From Bin87 sp034421995 (GTDB lineage: Bacteria > Chloroflexota > Dehalococcoidia > Lucifugimonadales > UBA3495): DNA of 64,000 nt. The notes under the pieces were generated by a model, which was given only the letters and a program-made list of their open reading frames with translations, made no database searches and was not told where the DNA came from. Position numbers and translations under genes: made by a program. Each line of letters starts with the position of its first letter. The first letter of the stretch is position 1. Below, one piece after another: positions 24,428 to 33,458 of the stretch. The stretch spans positions 13,735 through 77,734 of the forward strand of contig DAOUJY010000154.1 in NCBI GenBank assembly GCA_034421995.1, written 5' to 3'.

Positions 24428-25237
24428 ATGCTAATGAATTACGGCAACCCGTTTCCGGGGATGAATCCGTACCTGGAGCGGCCGCGCCTCTGGGCGGAAG
24501 TTCACAGCGAGCTGATAGCCATGCTATGGTCAAATCTAGGCGCACAAATGCCCTTTGGCTACCGGCTGGCGATCGAACAACGATTGGAGATTTGGGAGGC
24601 GCCGTCCGTTGACGACAGGCCTAGGTTCGTCGTTCCCGACCTGTCGATAACCGAGGGTAGGGAGATACAACGAGAAGTTGCGCTCAAAGAGCGAACAATT
24701 CCCGAAGGCGGAATCATGGTAATGACGCCCGTGCCCACACGGGTCACGTACCTGGAAGTACGAACGGCGTCCGATCAAGTTGTAACGGTGGTGGAAGTCC
24801 TGTCACCCGCCAATAAAACACCGGGCCGAGGACGAACGGAATACTTGAGCAAGAGGGACGACGTTCTCGCGTCGGAGGTCAACCTGGTGGAAATCGACCT
24901 GCTTCGGGCCGGCGAGCCGATGCCGCTGGCGACGGTAGTTCCCGATTACCACTACCGGATTCTGGTAAGCCGGGAGTGGCAGCGTCCTAACGCTAACCTG
25001 TTTCCCTTCATGGTACAGGACTCCATTCCCAAGTTTCCGCTGCCGTTGCGAGCGGGCGATAATGAACTGCAGGTTGACCTGAGGATGTTGCTGGAACAGA
25101 TGCATCAGACCGGGCGGTACAATGGCTTCGTCGATTACGCTACGCCTACGCCAGGGCCGGCTCTGGATAATGAAACGCAACAGTGGATAGATGAACGTCT
25201 GGCGGCGTTCCGGGAGCGAGTTGCGGAGGACGGATGA
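24428..25237 (+). CDS. DUF4058 family protein (copy 2 of 3)
   Basis: The 269-residue product has NPFPGMNPYLERPRLW at the start, EVLSPANKTPGRGR near 135, a YLSKRDDVLASEVNLVEIDL segment and VSREWQRPN. It begins 15 bases after copy 1 and its last codons overlap the start of copy 3 (ATGA). GGAAGG is upstream. An alternative start two codons in (24434) is possible. All core residues of the family seem kept, so it is probably expressed and not a relic. Confidence 0.87.
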   Translation: MLMNYGNPFPGMNPYLERPRLWAEVHSELIAMLWSNLGAQMPFGYRLAIEQRLEIWEAPSVDDRPRFVVPDLSITEGREIQREVALKERTIPEGGIMVMTPVPTRVTYLEVRTASDQVVTVVEVLSPANKTPGRGRTEYLSKRDDVLASEVNLVEIDLLRAGEPMPLATVVPDYHYRILVSREWQRPNANLFPFMVQDSIPKFPLPLRAGDNELQVDLRMLLEQMHQTGRYNGFVDYATPTPGPALDNETQQWIDERLAAFRERVAEDG

Positions 25238-26037
25238 CGACGAATTACGACAACCCATTTCCGGGGATGAATCCCTATTTGGAGCAACCCAGGTTTTGGC
25301 CAGGCGTCCACAACGACTTGATTGCCCAAATGCGAACCAACCTGGGGCCGCAACTGCCGCCCCAATACCGCATGGAGATTAACGAACGGTTTGAGATCGA
25401 TGTTGCCCCGCCGGTTGACAATGAAGCGCCACGGGGCATTATCCCAGACCTTTCGATAACCACAGAGCGTGGCGACGCTGGTGGGGTTTTGGTTGCTGAG
25501 CCGCCCGCGCCGGAGGGCGGCGTTCTGGTACAGACGCCGGCGCCGGTGCGGGTCACCTATCTGGAAGTGCGGCAAGCTCCCGACGACCGTGTGGTGACGG
25601 TGGTGGAAATCCTGTCGCCCAGCAACAAGGCACCGGGCAGCGGACGGACGGACTATATTCGCAAGCGCGAGGATATTCTGACATCACCCGTCAACCTGGT
25701 GGAGATTGACCTGCTGCGGGGCGGCGAACCGATGCCGCTGACGACGCCGGTTCCCCCATGTCATTACCGGATTTTGGTCAGTCGAGAAAGGTGGCGGCCT
25801 TCCGCCCGTCTGTTTCCCTTTACGGTTATGAACGCCATCCCCAAGTTTCCGCTGCCACTGCTGGAAGGCGACGCCAAGATAGAGGCGGACATTGGCCCGT
25901 TGCTGGCCGGTATGCACCACACGGGCCGCTACAATATGGCCGTCAACTATGACCAGCCGCCGCCGGGACCATCTCTAGATGCGGCAACTCTGCAATGGTT
26001 GGATGAGCGATTAGCGGCGTTCCGGCAGTCGGCATAA
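25234..26037 (+). CDS. DUF4058 family protein (copy 3 of 3)
   Basis: The 267-residue product has NPFPGMNPYLEQPRFWPG, then VTVVEILSPSNKAPGSGR, YIRKREDILTSPVNLVEI and VSRERWRPS. Compared with copy 2, it carries a longer loop around residue 90 (EPPAPEGGVLV). Its start overlaps the stop of copy 2 by four bases, so the trio is translationally linked. The next gene, an LLM-class oxidoreductase, starts 40 bases downstream. Confidence 0.87.
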   Translation: MTTNYDNPFPGMNPYLEQPRFWPGVHNDLIAQMRTNLGPQLPPQYRMEINERFEIDVAPPVDNEAPRGIIPDLSITTERGDAGGVLVAEPPAPEGGVLVQTPAPVRVTYLEVRQAPDDRVVTVVEILSPSNKAPGSGRTDYIRKREDILTSPVNLVEIDLLRGGEPMPLTTPVPPCHYRILVSRERWRPSARLFPFTVMNAIPKFPLPLLEGDAKIEADIGPLLAGMHHTGRYNMAVNYDQPPPGPSLDAATLQWLDERLAAFRQSA

Positions 26038-26076
26038 GCTCAACATCCGCCAGCCCACAAAGCGAGGTGTCAACAA

Positions 26077-27036
26077 ATGCAGTACGGAATTACCCTGCCC
26101 GGGCGCGGCCCGCTTTCCACCCCGGACAATCTGGCTACCATCGCCCAAAAGGCCGAGTCCCTGGGCTTCGACTCCATCGCCCTCGGCGACCACATCCTGG
26201 TGCCCAAGAACATCGACTCGGACTATCCCTATACCGAAACCGGCGAATTCCCCGGCTCGGCTTCGGGCCAGGCTATGGAGCAGATCACGGCGCTGGCCTA
26301 CATGGCCGGCTGCACCCAGAAAATCCGTCTGGCGACATCGGTACTGATCGTGCCGCATCGCAACCCGCTGGTGGCGGCCAAGGCGCTGGCCACGCTGGAC
26401 GTGCTTTCCGGCGGCCGGCTCATCGTCGGCGTCGGCGTGGGCTGGTGCCGGGAGGAGTTTGACGCGGTGGGATGCGAGCCATTCGACGAGCGCGGCGCCG
26501 TTACCGACGAGTACATTCGCGCCTTCAAGGAGTTGTGGACGTCGGACGACCCCAAGTTCGAGGGCAAGTACGTCAGCTTCTCTGACATCTGGTTCCTGCC
26601 CAAGCCGATCCAGAAACCGCATCCGCCCTTCTGGGTGGGCGGCGAGAGCCGGCCGGCCATCCGCCGCGCCGCCACCCTGTGCGATGGCTGGTATCCCATC
26701 GGGAACAATCCCGCCTTCCCGGTGGGAACGCCCGAAGCGTTGCAGTCCAGCATGGGCCGCCTGCGCGGCGTCGCCGAACGGGCCGGTCGCAACCCGGACG
26801 AAATCCAGATCATCTACCGCTCCCACGACTACCGCATCACCGGCGCGGACACCAGCGCCGACCGGACCAAGTTCACCGGCAGCGGCGAGCAGATCGCCGG
26901 CGACATCCGCCAGTACGAAGAGATGGGGGTCAGCTACCTGGTGCTGGACATTGCCCGCCTCAGCGCCGACGGCAACCTGGAGGAAACCCTGGGACACCTG
27001 GAGGACTTCACCACGCAGGTGGCGGCGAGAGTCTAG
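26077..27036 (+). CDS. LLM-class flavin-dependent (F420-type) oxidoreductase
   Basis: The 319-residue luciferase-like protein has MQYGITLPGRG, AESLGFDSIALGDHI, LATSVLIVPHRNPL, 'SGGRLIVGVGVGW' and PPFWVGGES. These match the TIGR03619-type F420-dependent subgroup. It probably transfers hydride between F420 or FMN and an unknown substrate. A second member is at 29957-30871. Expanded sets of this family are a feature of several uncultured Chloroflexota. It begins 39 bases after the DUF4058 trio. Confidence 0.88.
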   Translation: MQYGITLPGRGPLSTPDNLATIAQKAESLGFDSIALGDHILVPKNIDSDYPYTETGEFPGSASGQAMEQITALAYMAGCTQKIRLATSVLIVPHRNPLVAAKALATLDVLSGGRLIVGVGVGWCREEFDAVGCEPFDERGAVTDEYIRAFKELWTSDDPKFEGKYVSFSDIWFLPKPIQKPHPPFWVGGESRPAIRRAATLCDGWYPIGNNPAFPVGTPEALQSSMGRLRGVAERAGRNPDEIQIIYRSHDYRITGADTSADRTKFTGSGEQIAGDIRQYEEMGVSYLVLDIARLSADGNLEETLGHLEDFTTQVAARV

Positions 27037-27040
27037 GCAT

Positions 27041-27571
27041 ATGGCAACTCCGAATACTCCGGTTGCCGATGACCCCGGGCGCACCGGGAGTGGGTTTGCG
27101 GCGTTGGCCGTCAGGCATTTCGCCGCAACACTGCTGGTACTGGTCGAGTTCGTGCTGGTGCAAGCGGTAGCCATTGGTCTTACGACGGGAGTATATTTTC
27201 TGATACCGTTGCTGGAAACTGGCGCAGAGGCGAGTTTTGAGGATTGGCGGAAAATTTTCCAGGTGGTCAGCCCAACCGTAGGCATATCGGGAGGTGCAGG
27301 AATCGTGCTTTCGACCATCATATACGCCAGGCAGGCACAGCAGTCCGAAGCCAGGCGGCAGGAAGAACAGGCCAAACGGCTGGAAGAACAAACCAAACGA
27401 CAGGAAGAACAAGCCAAACGGCAGGTGGCAGAAGCGGAAGCGCGAGTGGCCCAAGCTCAGGCTGAGACGGCTCAGGCGAACGAGCGCGCAGCGCTGGCCG
27501 AAGTGCAGCGGCTGCGAACCCGGCTGGCTGAACTGGAAAACGGCGATTCCGACCATCGGGCATCCTCATAG
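27041..27571 (+). CDS. Two-helix membrane protein with coiled-coil tail
   Basis: The 176-residue protein has two hydrophobic segments (about 24-52 and 75-95) and then a long charged coiled coil. The coil contains three near-exact 7-residue units EEQAKRL, EEQTKRQ, EEQAKRQ, encoded by 21-base tandem repeats at 27362-27424. The start at 27041 lies four bases after the LLM stop, with no obvious ribosome site, so coupling is likely. It resembles small scaffold proteins with a cytoplasmic coil; I do not recognise a family. Confidence 0.65.
   Translation: MATPNTPVADDPGRTGSGFAALAVRHFAATLLVLVEFVLVQAVAIGLTTGVYFLIPLLETGAEASFEDWRKIFQVVSPTVGISGGAGIVLSTIIYARQAQQSEARRQEEQAKRLEEQTKRQEEQAKRQVAEAEARVAQAQAETAQANERAALAEVQRLRTRLAELENGDSDHRASS
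27362..27424 (+). repeat. Three tandem 21-bp units inside a coding region
   Basis: The units start GAAGAACAGGCCAAACGGC, GAAGAACAAACCAAACGAC and GAAGAACAAGCCAAACGGC. They encode the EEQ(A/T)KR heptads of the preceding coiled coil and could change in number by slippage without shifting the frame. Confidence 0.8.
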
Positions 27572-27608
27572 CGGAACCGGGAAGCGAACGCGGCGCGGGT
27601 TATCGTTG

Positions 27609-28664
27609 ATGACGTTCACGCTTACCGAGCAAAACGCCATCTACTATCTGGCACAACAGCGGTTCATCACTCCCGCCGCGGAGAGGTCGGCGACGGCACA
27701 ATCTCTCGGCGGCGGCGTCTCCAACGTCGTGATCCGGGTGGACGTACCCGGAGAACCCGGCGGGTTGGTCTTGAAACAATCGCTGCTCCGGCTCCGGGTG
27801 GAACAGGAGTGGCTGGCCGACCGTGAGCGGATCTACCGCGAAGCGGCCAGCTTGCGATACCTGGCAAAGGTGTTGCCGGCGTCCGCGCTGCCCAAAGTGG
27901 TCCACGAAGACCGGGCCAACTACCTGTTTGTCATGACGGCAGCGCCGGCCGAGGGGGTGAACTGGAAAGATGCCTTGCTTGCCGGCAAGGTGGACACCGC
28001 CGTGGCCAAACAGGTCGGCGCATTGCTGGGCCGGATACATCAACATTCTGCCGTGACCAACGACCGGATACCGGAGGAATTGGAGCAATTCGCCGACCAG
28101 CGCTGTTTCGTCCAGCTTCGCGTCGACCCGTACCACCGGGCCACCGCCGCCGTCCATCCCGAACTTGCCAACGCCATCGAAATCGAAGCCCAACGTATGC
28201 TCAACCGGCGTCTCGCGTTGGTGCACGGTGACTACAGCCCCAAAAACGTAATCGTGGTTGGGTCGGGCGCCGCTGCTGAGACGTTCCTGCTGGATTTTGA
28301 GGTGGCGCATCTGGGGAATCCCGTGTTTGACTTGGCTTTCATGCTGAACCATCTCACGCTGAAAGCGATCCACAAGCCCCGGTTGGCCGGCGAATACAAC
28401 GCGGCGGCCCGCTCTTTCTGGTCGGCCTACCTGGATAATGCCGGCCCATTCGCTACCGATCCGGCGGGGTTTGAGCGGGAAACGGTTCGTCAACTGGGGG
28501 TACTGCTGCTGGCGCGCATCGACGGCAAGTCTCCCGCGGAATACATAACCGGCGACCATCAGAAACAACAAGCCAGAAACCTGGCAAAAGGCATACTGTC
28601 CGGAGAGATAACACATCTACATCAACTGCATGACGCGCTGATGACTCCAGCATCGGCAAAGTAG
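27609..28664 (+). CDS. Aminoglycoside-phosphotransferase-like kinase
   Basis: The 351-residue protein belongs to the APH/choline kinase-like fold. Key residues are LVLKQ (ATP-binding Lys), LALVHGDYSPKNVIV (catalytic HxD-type loop and Asn) and LLDFEVAHLGNPVFD (metal-binding Asp). The frame is open much further upstream, but the ATG at 27609 places the start where the family begins. Substrates range from antibiotics to small metabolites such as methylthioribose or homoserine; nothing here points to resistance. It follows the coiled-coil gene by 37 bases. Confidence 0.85.
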   Translation: MTFTLTEQNAIYYLAQQRFITPAAERSATAQSLGGGVSNVVIRVDVPGEPGGLVLKQSLLRLRVEQEWLADRERIYREAASLRYLAKVLPASALPKVVHEDRANYLFVMTAAPAEGVNWKDALLAGKVDTAVAKQVGALLGRIHQHSAVTNDRIPEELEQFADQRCFVQLRVDPYHRATAAVHPELANAIEIEAQRMLNRRLALVHGDYSPKNVIVVGSGAAAETFLLDFEVAHLGNPVFDLAFMLNHLTLKAIHKPRLAGEYNAAARSFWSAYLDNAGPFATDPAGFERETVRQLGVLLLARIDGKSPAEYITGDHQKQQARNLAKGILSGEITHLHQLHDALMTPASAK

Positions 28665-28731
28665 TACACTTTGCCGGCGGGTTTCCGGCCGGTGGTCGGC
28701 CGCCCAGTTCCCGAGCAGAGGAGAAGAGAAC

Positions 28732-29205
28732 GTGCCCCAAGAATTGAACGCGGGATTGGACGGAGCCGGTCTCCGGGTCGCCGTGGTCGCGGCCCGCTTC
28801 AACAACGTTATTACCAAGAACCTGATGGAGGGCGCCGTTTCCACCTTGACCCAGTACGGCGTCCGGGATGGAGACATCGCTACCGCCTGGGTGCCCGGCT
28901 CGTTCGAGCTGCCCGTGGTCGCCAAGACGCTGGCGGCGTCCGGCCGGTACGACGCCGTGATCTGCCTGGGAGCGGTGATTCGCGGCGAGACCAGCCACTA
29001 CGACATGGTCTGCAATCAGGCCGCTTCCGGGATCGCCGCGGTCAGCCGAGAGACCGGCATTCCCACCATGTTCGGCGTCCTCACCACCGAGAATATGGAC
29101 CAGGCCATCAACCGGTCCGGCGGCAAAGTGGGCAACCTGGGATCGGACTGCGCGGTGGGAGCCATTGAGTGCGCCCGGCTGCTCCAGGCCGTTAATACCG
29201 CCTGA
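28732..29205 (+). CDS. ribH: 6,7-dimethyl-8-ribityllumazine synthase
   Basis: RibH condenses ArP (5-amino-6-ribitylaminouracil) with dihydroxybutanone phosphate to the riboflavin precursor. The 157 residues include AARFNNVIT, WVPGSFELPVVAKTL, the catalytic-His loop GAVIRGETSHYDMVCN and FGVLTTENMDQA. It assembles as a 60-mer or pentamer in other bacteria. GTG 28732 follows AGGAGAAGAGAAC. The other rib genes are not nearby. It lies among flavin- and F420-dependent oxidoreductases. Confidence 0.96.
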   Translation: MPQELNAGLDGAGLRVAVVAARFNNVITKNLMEGAVSTLTQYGVRDGDIATAWVPGSFELPVVAKTLAASGRYDAVICLGAVIRGETSHYDMVCNQAASGIAAVSRETGIPTMFGVLTTENMDQAINRSGGKVGNLGSDCAVGAIECARLLQAVNTA

Positions 29206-29226
29206 CGCGCGCCATAGGGAGGCGGG

Positions 29227-29919
29227 ATGCGGACTACGGTTGAATTCAATCCCAGCTATTCGCTGCTCACTATTGATCTCGATAGCGGGGAATCCATCAA
29301 GGCCGAACCCGGGGCCATGGTGGCCCAGCAGGGCGTGGACATGAGGACGGGCATGGGCGGAGGCGGCGGTTTGTTCGGCGGCATCCGCCGGATGATGGGA
29401 GGCGAGTCTTTCTTCGTGAACACCTTCACCGCGGAACGAGCCGGCGGGTGGGTGAGCCTGGCTCCGCCGGCCCCGGGAGACATCGGAGCGTTCGATCTGA
29501 TGCCGGGAACCAACCTGTTCATCCAGTCCAGTTCCTTCCTGGCCAGCACCGGCAATGTGCAGCTTGACTCTCAATTCCAGGGGTTCCGGGGATTTTTCAG
29601 CGGTGAAAGCCTGTTCTTCCTCCGGGCTTATGCCGAGCGGGGAGCCGGCACCGTTTACTACAACTCCTTCGGCGCAATCAAAGAGGTCCCGGTGGTGCCG
29701 GGCGAGGAATTGGTAGTCGATACCGGTCACCTGGTCGCGTTCAGTGATGATGTTGATTATTCCATTGGGAAAGTAGGCGGCATCCGTTCCCTGATCGGCG
29801 GCGGCGAAGGACTGGTAATGAGGTTTCGAGGCAACGGCCAGGTGTGGGTGCAGACCCGCAACCTGGCGGCGCTGGCGGAAAAGCTGACGCCCTTCCTGCC
29901 CCAACCACGGGGACAATAA
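29227..29919 (+). CDS. AIM24 / TIGR00266 family protein
   Basis: The 230-residue protein has the all-beta, trefoil-like layout of AIM24: an AEPGAMVAQQGVDM start region, a glycine-rich loop (GGGGGLFGGIRRMM) around residue 48, the 'FFVNTFTAE' strand, and later VVDTGHLVAFSDDVDY. The yeast relative affects mitochondrial inner-membrane structure, while bacterial members have no defined role. It starts 21 bases after ribH, with GGGAGGCGGG upstream, so the two may share a transcript. Confidence 0.88.
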   Translation: MRTTVEFNPSYSLLTIDLDSGESIKAEPGAMVAQQGVDMRTGMGGGGGLFGGIRRMMGGESFFVNTFTAERAGGWVSLAPPAPGDIGAFDLMPGTNLFIQSSSFLASTGNVQLDSQFQGFRGFFSGESLFFLRAYAERGAGTVYYNSFGAIKEVPVVPGEELVVDTGHLVAFSDDVDYSIGKVGGIRSLIGGGEGLVMRFRGNGQVWVQTRNLAALAEKLTPFLPQPRGQ

Positions 29920-29956
29920 CCTGAGGGCACCGACACGTCGGCAGAGGAGCAGGCAC

Positions 29957-30871
29957 ATGGAGTTCGGCGTTACTATCCCCAACAACTGGGGACTGGAAGA
30001 TCCCCAGGCCGTCATCGGATTCGGCCCGTTGGCTGAGGAATTGGGCTACGACTCCGTGTGGACCATGGATCACCTGTTCAACAACGGGTACATCCGGGAG
30101 CGGCTGGACGACAAACCCTACTACCATCCCATGGCCACGTTGTCCCACATCTCGGCGCTGACATCGCGGGTCAGGCTGGGCACGTCCGTCCTGGTGCTGC
30201 CCTATCACAACCCGGTGGAGTTGGCGAAGTATGCCGCCTCTCTGGATCAGATGTCCGGCGGCCGGGTCGTGCTGGGCGTCGGCGTCGGCGCGATGACGCC
30301 GGAGTTTGAAGCCCTGGGCATACCGATGAACCAGCGCGGTTCCCTCACCAACGAAGCCATGGACCTGATGCGGGAGCTATGGTCCAACGAAGACCCACGA
30401 TTCAACAGCGACCGTTGGCAGTTCAGCGACCTGAAGTTCTCTCCCAAGCCGCGGCAGACGGCAGAAGGCTCCCCGCACGTCCCCCTGTGGGTGGGCGGCA
30501 ACAGCCCCGGAGCGTTGCGCCGCGCCGCCCGCCGGGGCGACGGCTGGCATCCCTCCGGGGTGAGCGCTGAGGAGTTTGCCATCGGCCGGCAGCGGGTGCG
30601 GGAGTTGGCCGAATCGGCGGGACGCAACCCCGACGACCTGGTGATGTCCGCCCGGGTGGAGGTGGAAGCCCACGGTGGACCGTCCAGCCAGCGCGCCGCC
30701 GACCGCTCCCGGCTGCCCGGCGATGATCCGGCGGGGATGGTCGCCGGGATTGCGGCCTATGGCGACGCCGGAGTCCAGCATATCGTGTTGGCGCTCAATA
30801 CGGGCGACGCCGACCGCCTGCGGGAGCTGATGCAGGCAATCGCCGAGGATGTCATTCCCCAACTACGCTGA
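29957..30871 (+). CDS. LLM-class flavin-dependent oxidoreductase (second copy)
   Basis: The 304-residue protein has MEFGVTIPNNWG, ELGYDSVWTMDHL, GTSVLVLPYHNPVEL, SGGRVVLGVGVGAM and PLWVGGNSPGALRRA. It belongs to the same broad family as the gene at 26077 but is clearly divergent. Cofactor is probably F420 or FMN; substrate unknown. GAGGAG precedes the ATG by about 8 bases. It follows the AIM24 gene by 37 bases. Confidence 0.88.
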   Translation: MEFGVTIPNNWGLEDPQAVIGFGPLAEELGYDSVWTMDHLFNNGYIRERLDDKPYYHPMATLSHISALTSRVRLGTSVLVLPYHNPVELAKYAASLDQMSGGRVVLGVGVGAMTPEFEALGIPMNQRGSLTNEAMDLMRELWSNEDPRFNSDRWQFSDLKFSPKPRQTAEGSPHVPLWVGGNSPGALRRAARRGDGWHPSGVSAEEFAIGRQRVRELAESAGRNPDDLVMSARVEVEAHGGPSSQRAADRSRLPGDDPAGMVAGIAAYGDAGVQHIVLALNTGDADRLRELMQAIAEDVIPQLR

Positions 30872-30937
30872 GGGCCCCGGGCCCGAACTTGAGGCCCGGT
30901 CACGCAACCGGCAATGCAACGAAAGGAGGCAGACACT

Positions 30938-31847
30938 ATGTTGAAGCGAGCGACTTTGGCCCGGATTGGCAAGTTCACCCCCCCCCGTATCATTAATTGC
31001 AATACTCTTTATTGCAACTGTCGCCGCCACGCCGGCCAATTTGCCGGTCCCAGCGGCGCCGACCGCCGTGGGTACGGCCAACGCCGGTGAAATCCGGGTG
31101 GACTGGCAGCAAGTTCCGGGCGCCCGGTTCTACGTGATCGGCTGGATCAACCGCAACGATTACGACCGGATCGGCAGCGCCGGGGATTGGCTGAGCGCGT
31201 TCCACTACGCGACGGTTCCCGCCCCCAACCGGAACTACACGGTGAGCGGCCTGAAAGCCGGTGAGGAGTATTGGGTCATCCTGGGCGCCCGCGCGGAACG
31301 CTTCCACGGCGAGGCGGTGAGTTGGTCGGCATGGACCGGCCCGGTAATGACTTCCGGCGCGCACGGGGCCGGGCTGTGTCCCATCACCGGGCTGCCGATC
31401 CCCGCCGGCGGCTATCTGGGGATTGGGGACACGGTGTCAACACCGATTGGGAGCCAGACATTCACCCTGACCAGCGCGTCGTTCCTTGCCACAGTTACGT
31501 TTCATTATGCGGACGACCCAACGCAACAGTTTTCACCGCGGCCCGGACGCCGTTTCGTGGAAGTTTGCGGGACTTACCGGCATCACTTCAGTTCCGCACG
31601 CAGGTTTTCTACGGGCTACGACAATAACGTGACCAGCGACGCCGGCATCGGCTTCACCCAGGCCACTACACACGAGCGCATCGATCCCGGTGTGGACGGG
31701 AGCGGGTGTCAACTCTGGGACGTACCGGCCGGGGCAAAGACCGTAATCTACGCGGTGGGATTAGGCGGGTACAGCTCGTCGGCGGGGATTAGCGGAACGG
31801 ACCACAACAACATTGGCCTGTATCGCATTGACGCTCCGGCCAACTGA
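30938..31847 (+). CDS. Secreted fibronectin type III-like protein, frame broken in a C9 run
   Basis: AAAGGAGG eight bases before the ATG at 30938 starts MLKRATLARIGKFT. At 30978-30986 there are nine C residues. With eight, the frame would continue as VSLIAILFIATVAATPA, a normal signal peptide, into the large frame ending at 31847. With nine, it ends early. The mature part has an Fn3-like domain (about 45-130: GEIRVDWQQVPGARFYVIGW, YTVSGLKAGEEYWV) and a carboxy-terminal beta-rich region with a few Cys. A TTG at 30966 could start a signal-less or shortened form. Either the run is phase-variable or it is a sequencing slip. Confidence 0.75.
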
Positions 31848-31860
31848 CAGAGCGCCCCGG

Positions 31861-32064
31861 CATCCGGCGACGAGATTGCCATCCGCCACGGCGGACGCTC
31901 GCAATGATATAGGAGTTGCGCACTTGAAATCCCACGCCCGTCACTCCGGCGAAAGCCGGAGTCCAGAAGTCTCAGCGTGAAAGAATCGGAACGATGATTA
32001 ACGATTTCGGTCACTGGATTCCGGCTTTCGCCGGAATGACGGTTGACAGTCGGAAGGCCCTGGT
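31861..32064. other. Repeat-rich intergenic region
   Basis: It contains a fragment of family A (31870-31908: CGACGAGATTGCCATCCG and GCTCGCAATGAT) and a full family D repeat (31940-32040). Nothing else is recognised. Confidence 0.55.
31940..32040. repeat. Family D inverted repeat (copy 1)
   Basis: The left part reads GTCACTCCGGCGAAAGCCGG and the right part GGATTCCGGCTTTCGCCGG followed by AATGAC. The two arms are complementary and enclose about 60 bases. A related copy is at 49391-49483. Confidence 0.75.
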
Positions 32065-33447
32065 CTAGCCGCCGGCGGCATTGTCCCGGTCCAGTCGATC
32101 CAAGTCTTCCAAAAGGGACGACATCGTGTCCGGGTCGGCTTCGTCCAGTCGCGGCCCGTAGTAATACCGCTCGAAACCGGTGACGATGCGACCTACCGGC
32201 GGATCGGGCAGCGTTTCCCGCACGTCCCGCCGGTGTTCCTGGGGAGTTTGCCAGCGGCGGCGGGGGAAACCTACCGCGCTGGCGACTTCCAGCATCCGGT
32301 GATACACCTCCCGGGGCGTGACCGGAGGAGGCCGGCGCCGGCGCAGGTTCGACGCCCAATTGGCCCAGCCGGCCAGGGTATCGGAAACATCTTGCCCGGC
32401 TCCCTCCCAGCTGAAGATGGATTCACGCATTTCGCCTTCGGCATAGTTGCCGCCCACCAGCCGGCGGCGGCGGAACATGCGGAACAGGACCCAACCGGCC
32501 AGCGACAAGGCCGCCAGGAACGCCAGCCACTTGATGACGGTCAATATCACGTTGGGCGGCCCTTCCCCATCGACGTCGCGCAGGCTTTCGTGAAATTCCT
32601 CGATCTGGAGCCGCGCCAACTCCAGCCCACTGAGGTCGCCACCGCCAAAGAGACCGGACACCCAGTTGCCGATGGCAACCAATCCGGCGGCCAACAGGCC
32701 CAGCAGCAACAGGACGGGGCGCAAAGTCCAGAGGCCCAGGAAGGCGACGCCGCGCACCAACGCCCGCGCCGCATCGTCCAATCCACCGATCCCCAATGCT
32801 CCCAGGATCACGGCCAGCAGCAGCACTCCAAACACGCTGAGGATGATGGCCGCCAACCAGCCCCGGTTCATGCGGCCGGCGCCTCCTTCCGCGGCGAACC
32901 GGCTCAGGGCCAATCCCGCCAACCCGACGGCGAAAAACACCAACAGCACGGGCAAGCGCACGATTGCGACGGGCAGCAGGGCGTCGGCGACCACCACCAC
33001 GATGACGACGAGCACTCCCCGCACGAAGGCGCTCCGCACCACGTCCAGCGTAACGTCATCCCGCGCTATGGCGGTGCCCCGCCACCAGAGGAGCAGCATG
33101 AAAATACCGGTCACGGCCAATGCCGCCACGGTACGAAGGTCGCCGGACAATAGCTGGCCGATGGGGAACCACCCGGCGCCCATGCTGGCGCCAGCCAGAA
33201 CCAGTACCGAAACGGCGCTCAACACCAGGCCGATGACGCCCCGGAGGTTCAGGGAAAAGCGGATCGTCTGCACGTACCAGGAGAGCAGGAACGACCAACC
33301 CATGGCCAGGACGACGATGCCCAGGGGAATGGCGGCGTCGGGCAATCTGATGACGTTGGCCACCAGACGGCAGCCCAGGTAGAGCGCAAAGCCCTCCAGG
33401 AAGAGGGCGATGCCGGTAATCAGCGCGCCGCGAGCGAAGCTACCCAT
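32065..33447 (-). CDS. Multi-pass membrane protein with DUF4129-like carboxy terminus
   Basis: The 460-residue protein has about eight hydrophobic helices in residues 8-280 and one more near 315-335. The cytosolic end (VYHRMLEVASAVGFPRRRWQ, then a glycine/tyrosine-rich FERYYYGPRL) is typical of DUF4129, usually seen with transglutaminase-like, MoxR and DUF58 proteins. The DUF58 protein is encoded upstream on the same strand at 34330-35601, with a two-gene HEPN unit between. MoxR and transglutaminase genes are absent. A role in envelope or complex assembly is inference. Confidence 0.78.
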   Translation of the reverse strand: MGSFARGALITGIALFLEGFALYLGCRLVANVIRLPDAAIPLGIVVLAMGWSFLLSWYVQTIRFSLNLRGVIGLVLSAVSVLVLAGASMGAGWFPIGQLLSGDLRTVAALAVTGIFMLLLWWRGTAIARDDVTLDVVRSAFVRGVLVVIVVVVADALLPVAIVRLPVLLVFFAVGLAGLALSRFAAEGGAGRMNRGWLAAIILSVFGVLLLAVILGALGIGGLDDAARALVRGVAFLGLWTLRPVLLLLGLLAAGLVAIGNWVSGLFGGGDLSGLELARLQIEEFHESLRDVDGEGPPNVILTVIKWLAFLAALSLAGWVLFRMFRRRRLVGGNYAEGEMRESIFSWEGAGQDVSDTLAGWANWASNLRRRRPPPVTPREVYHRMLEVASAVGFPRRRWQTPQEHRRDVRETLPDPPVGRIVTGFERYYYGPRLDEADPDTMSSLLEDLDRLDRDNAAGG

Positions 33448-33458
33448 GATTATTCCGG

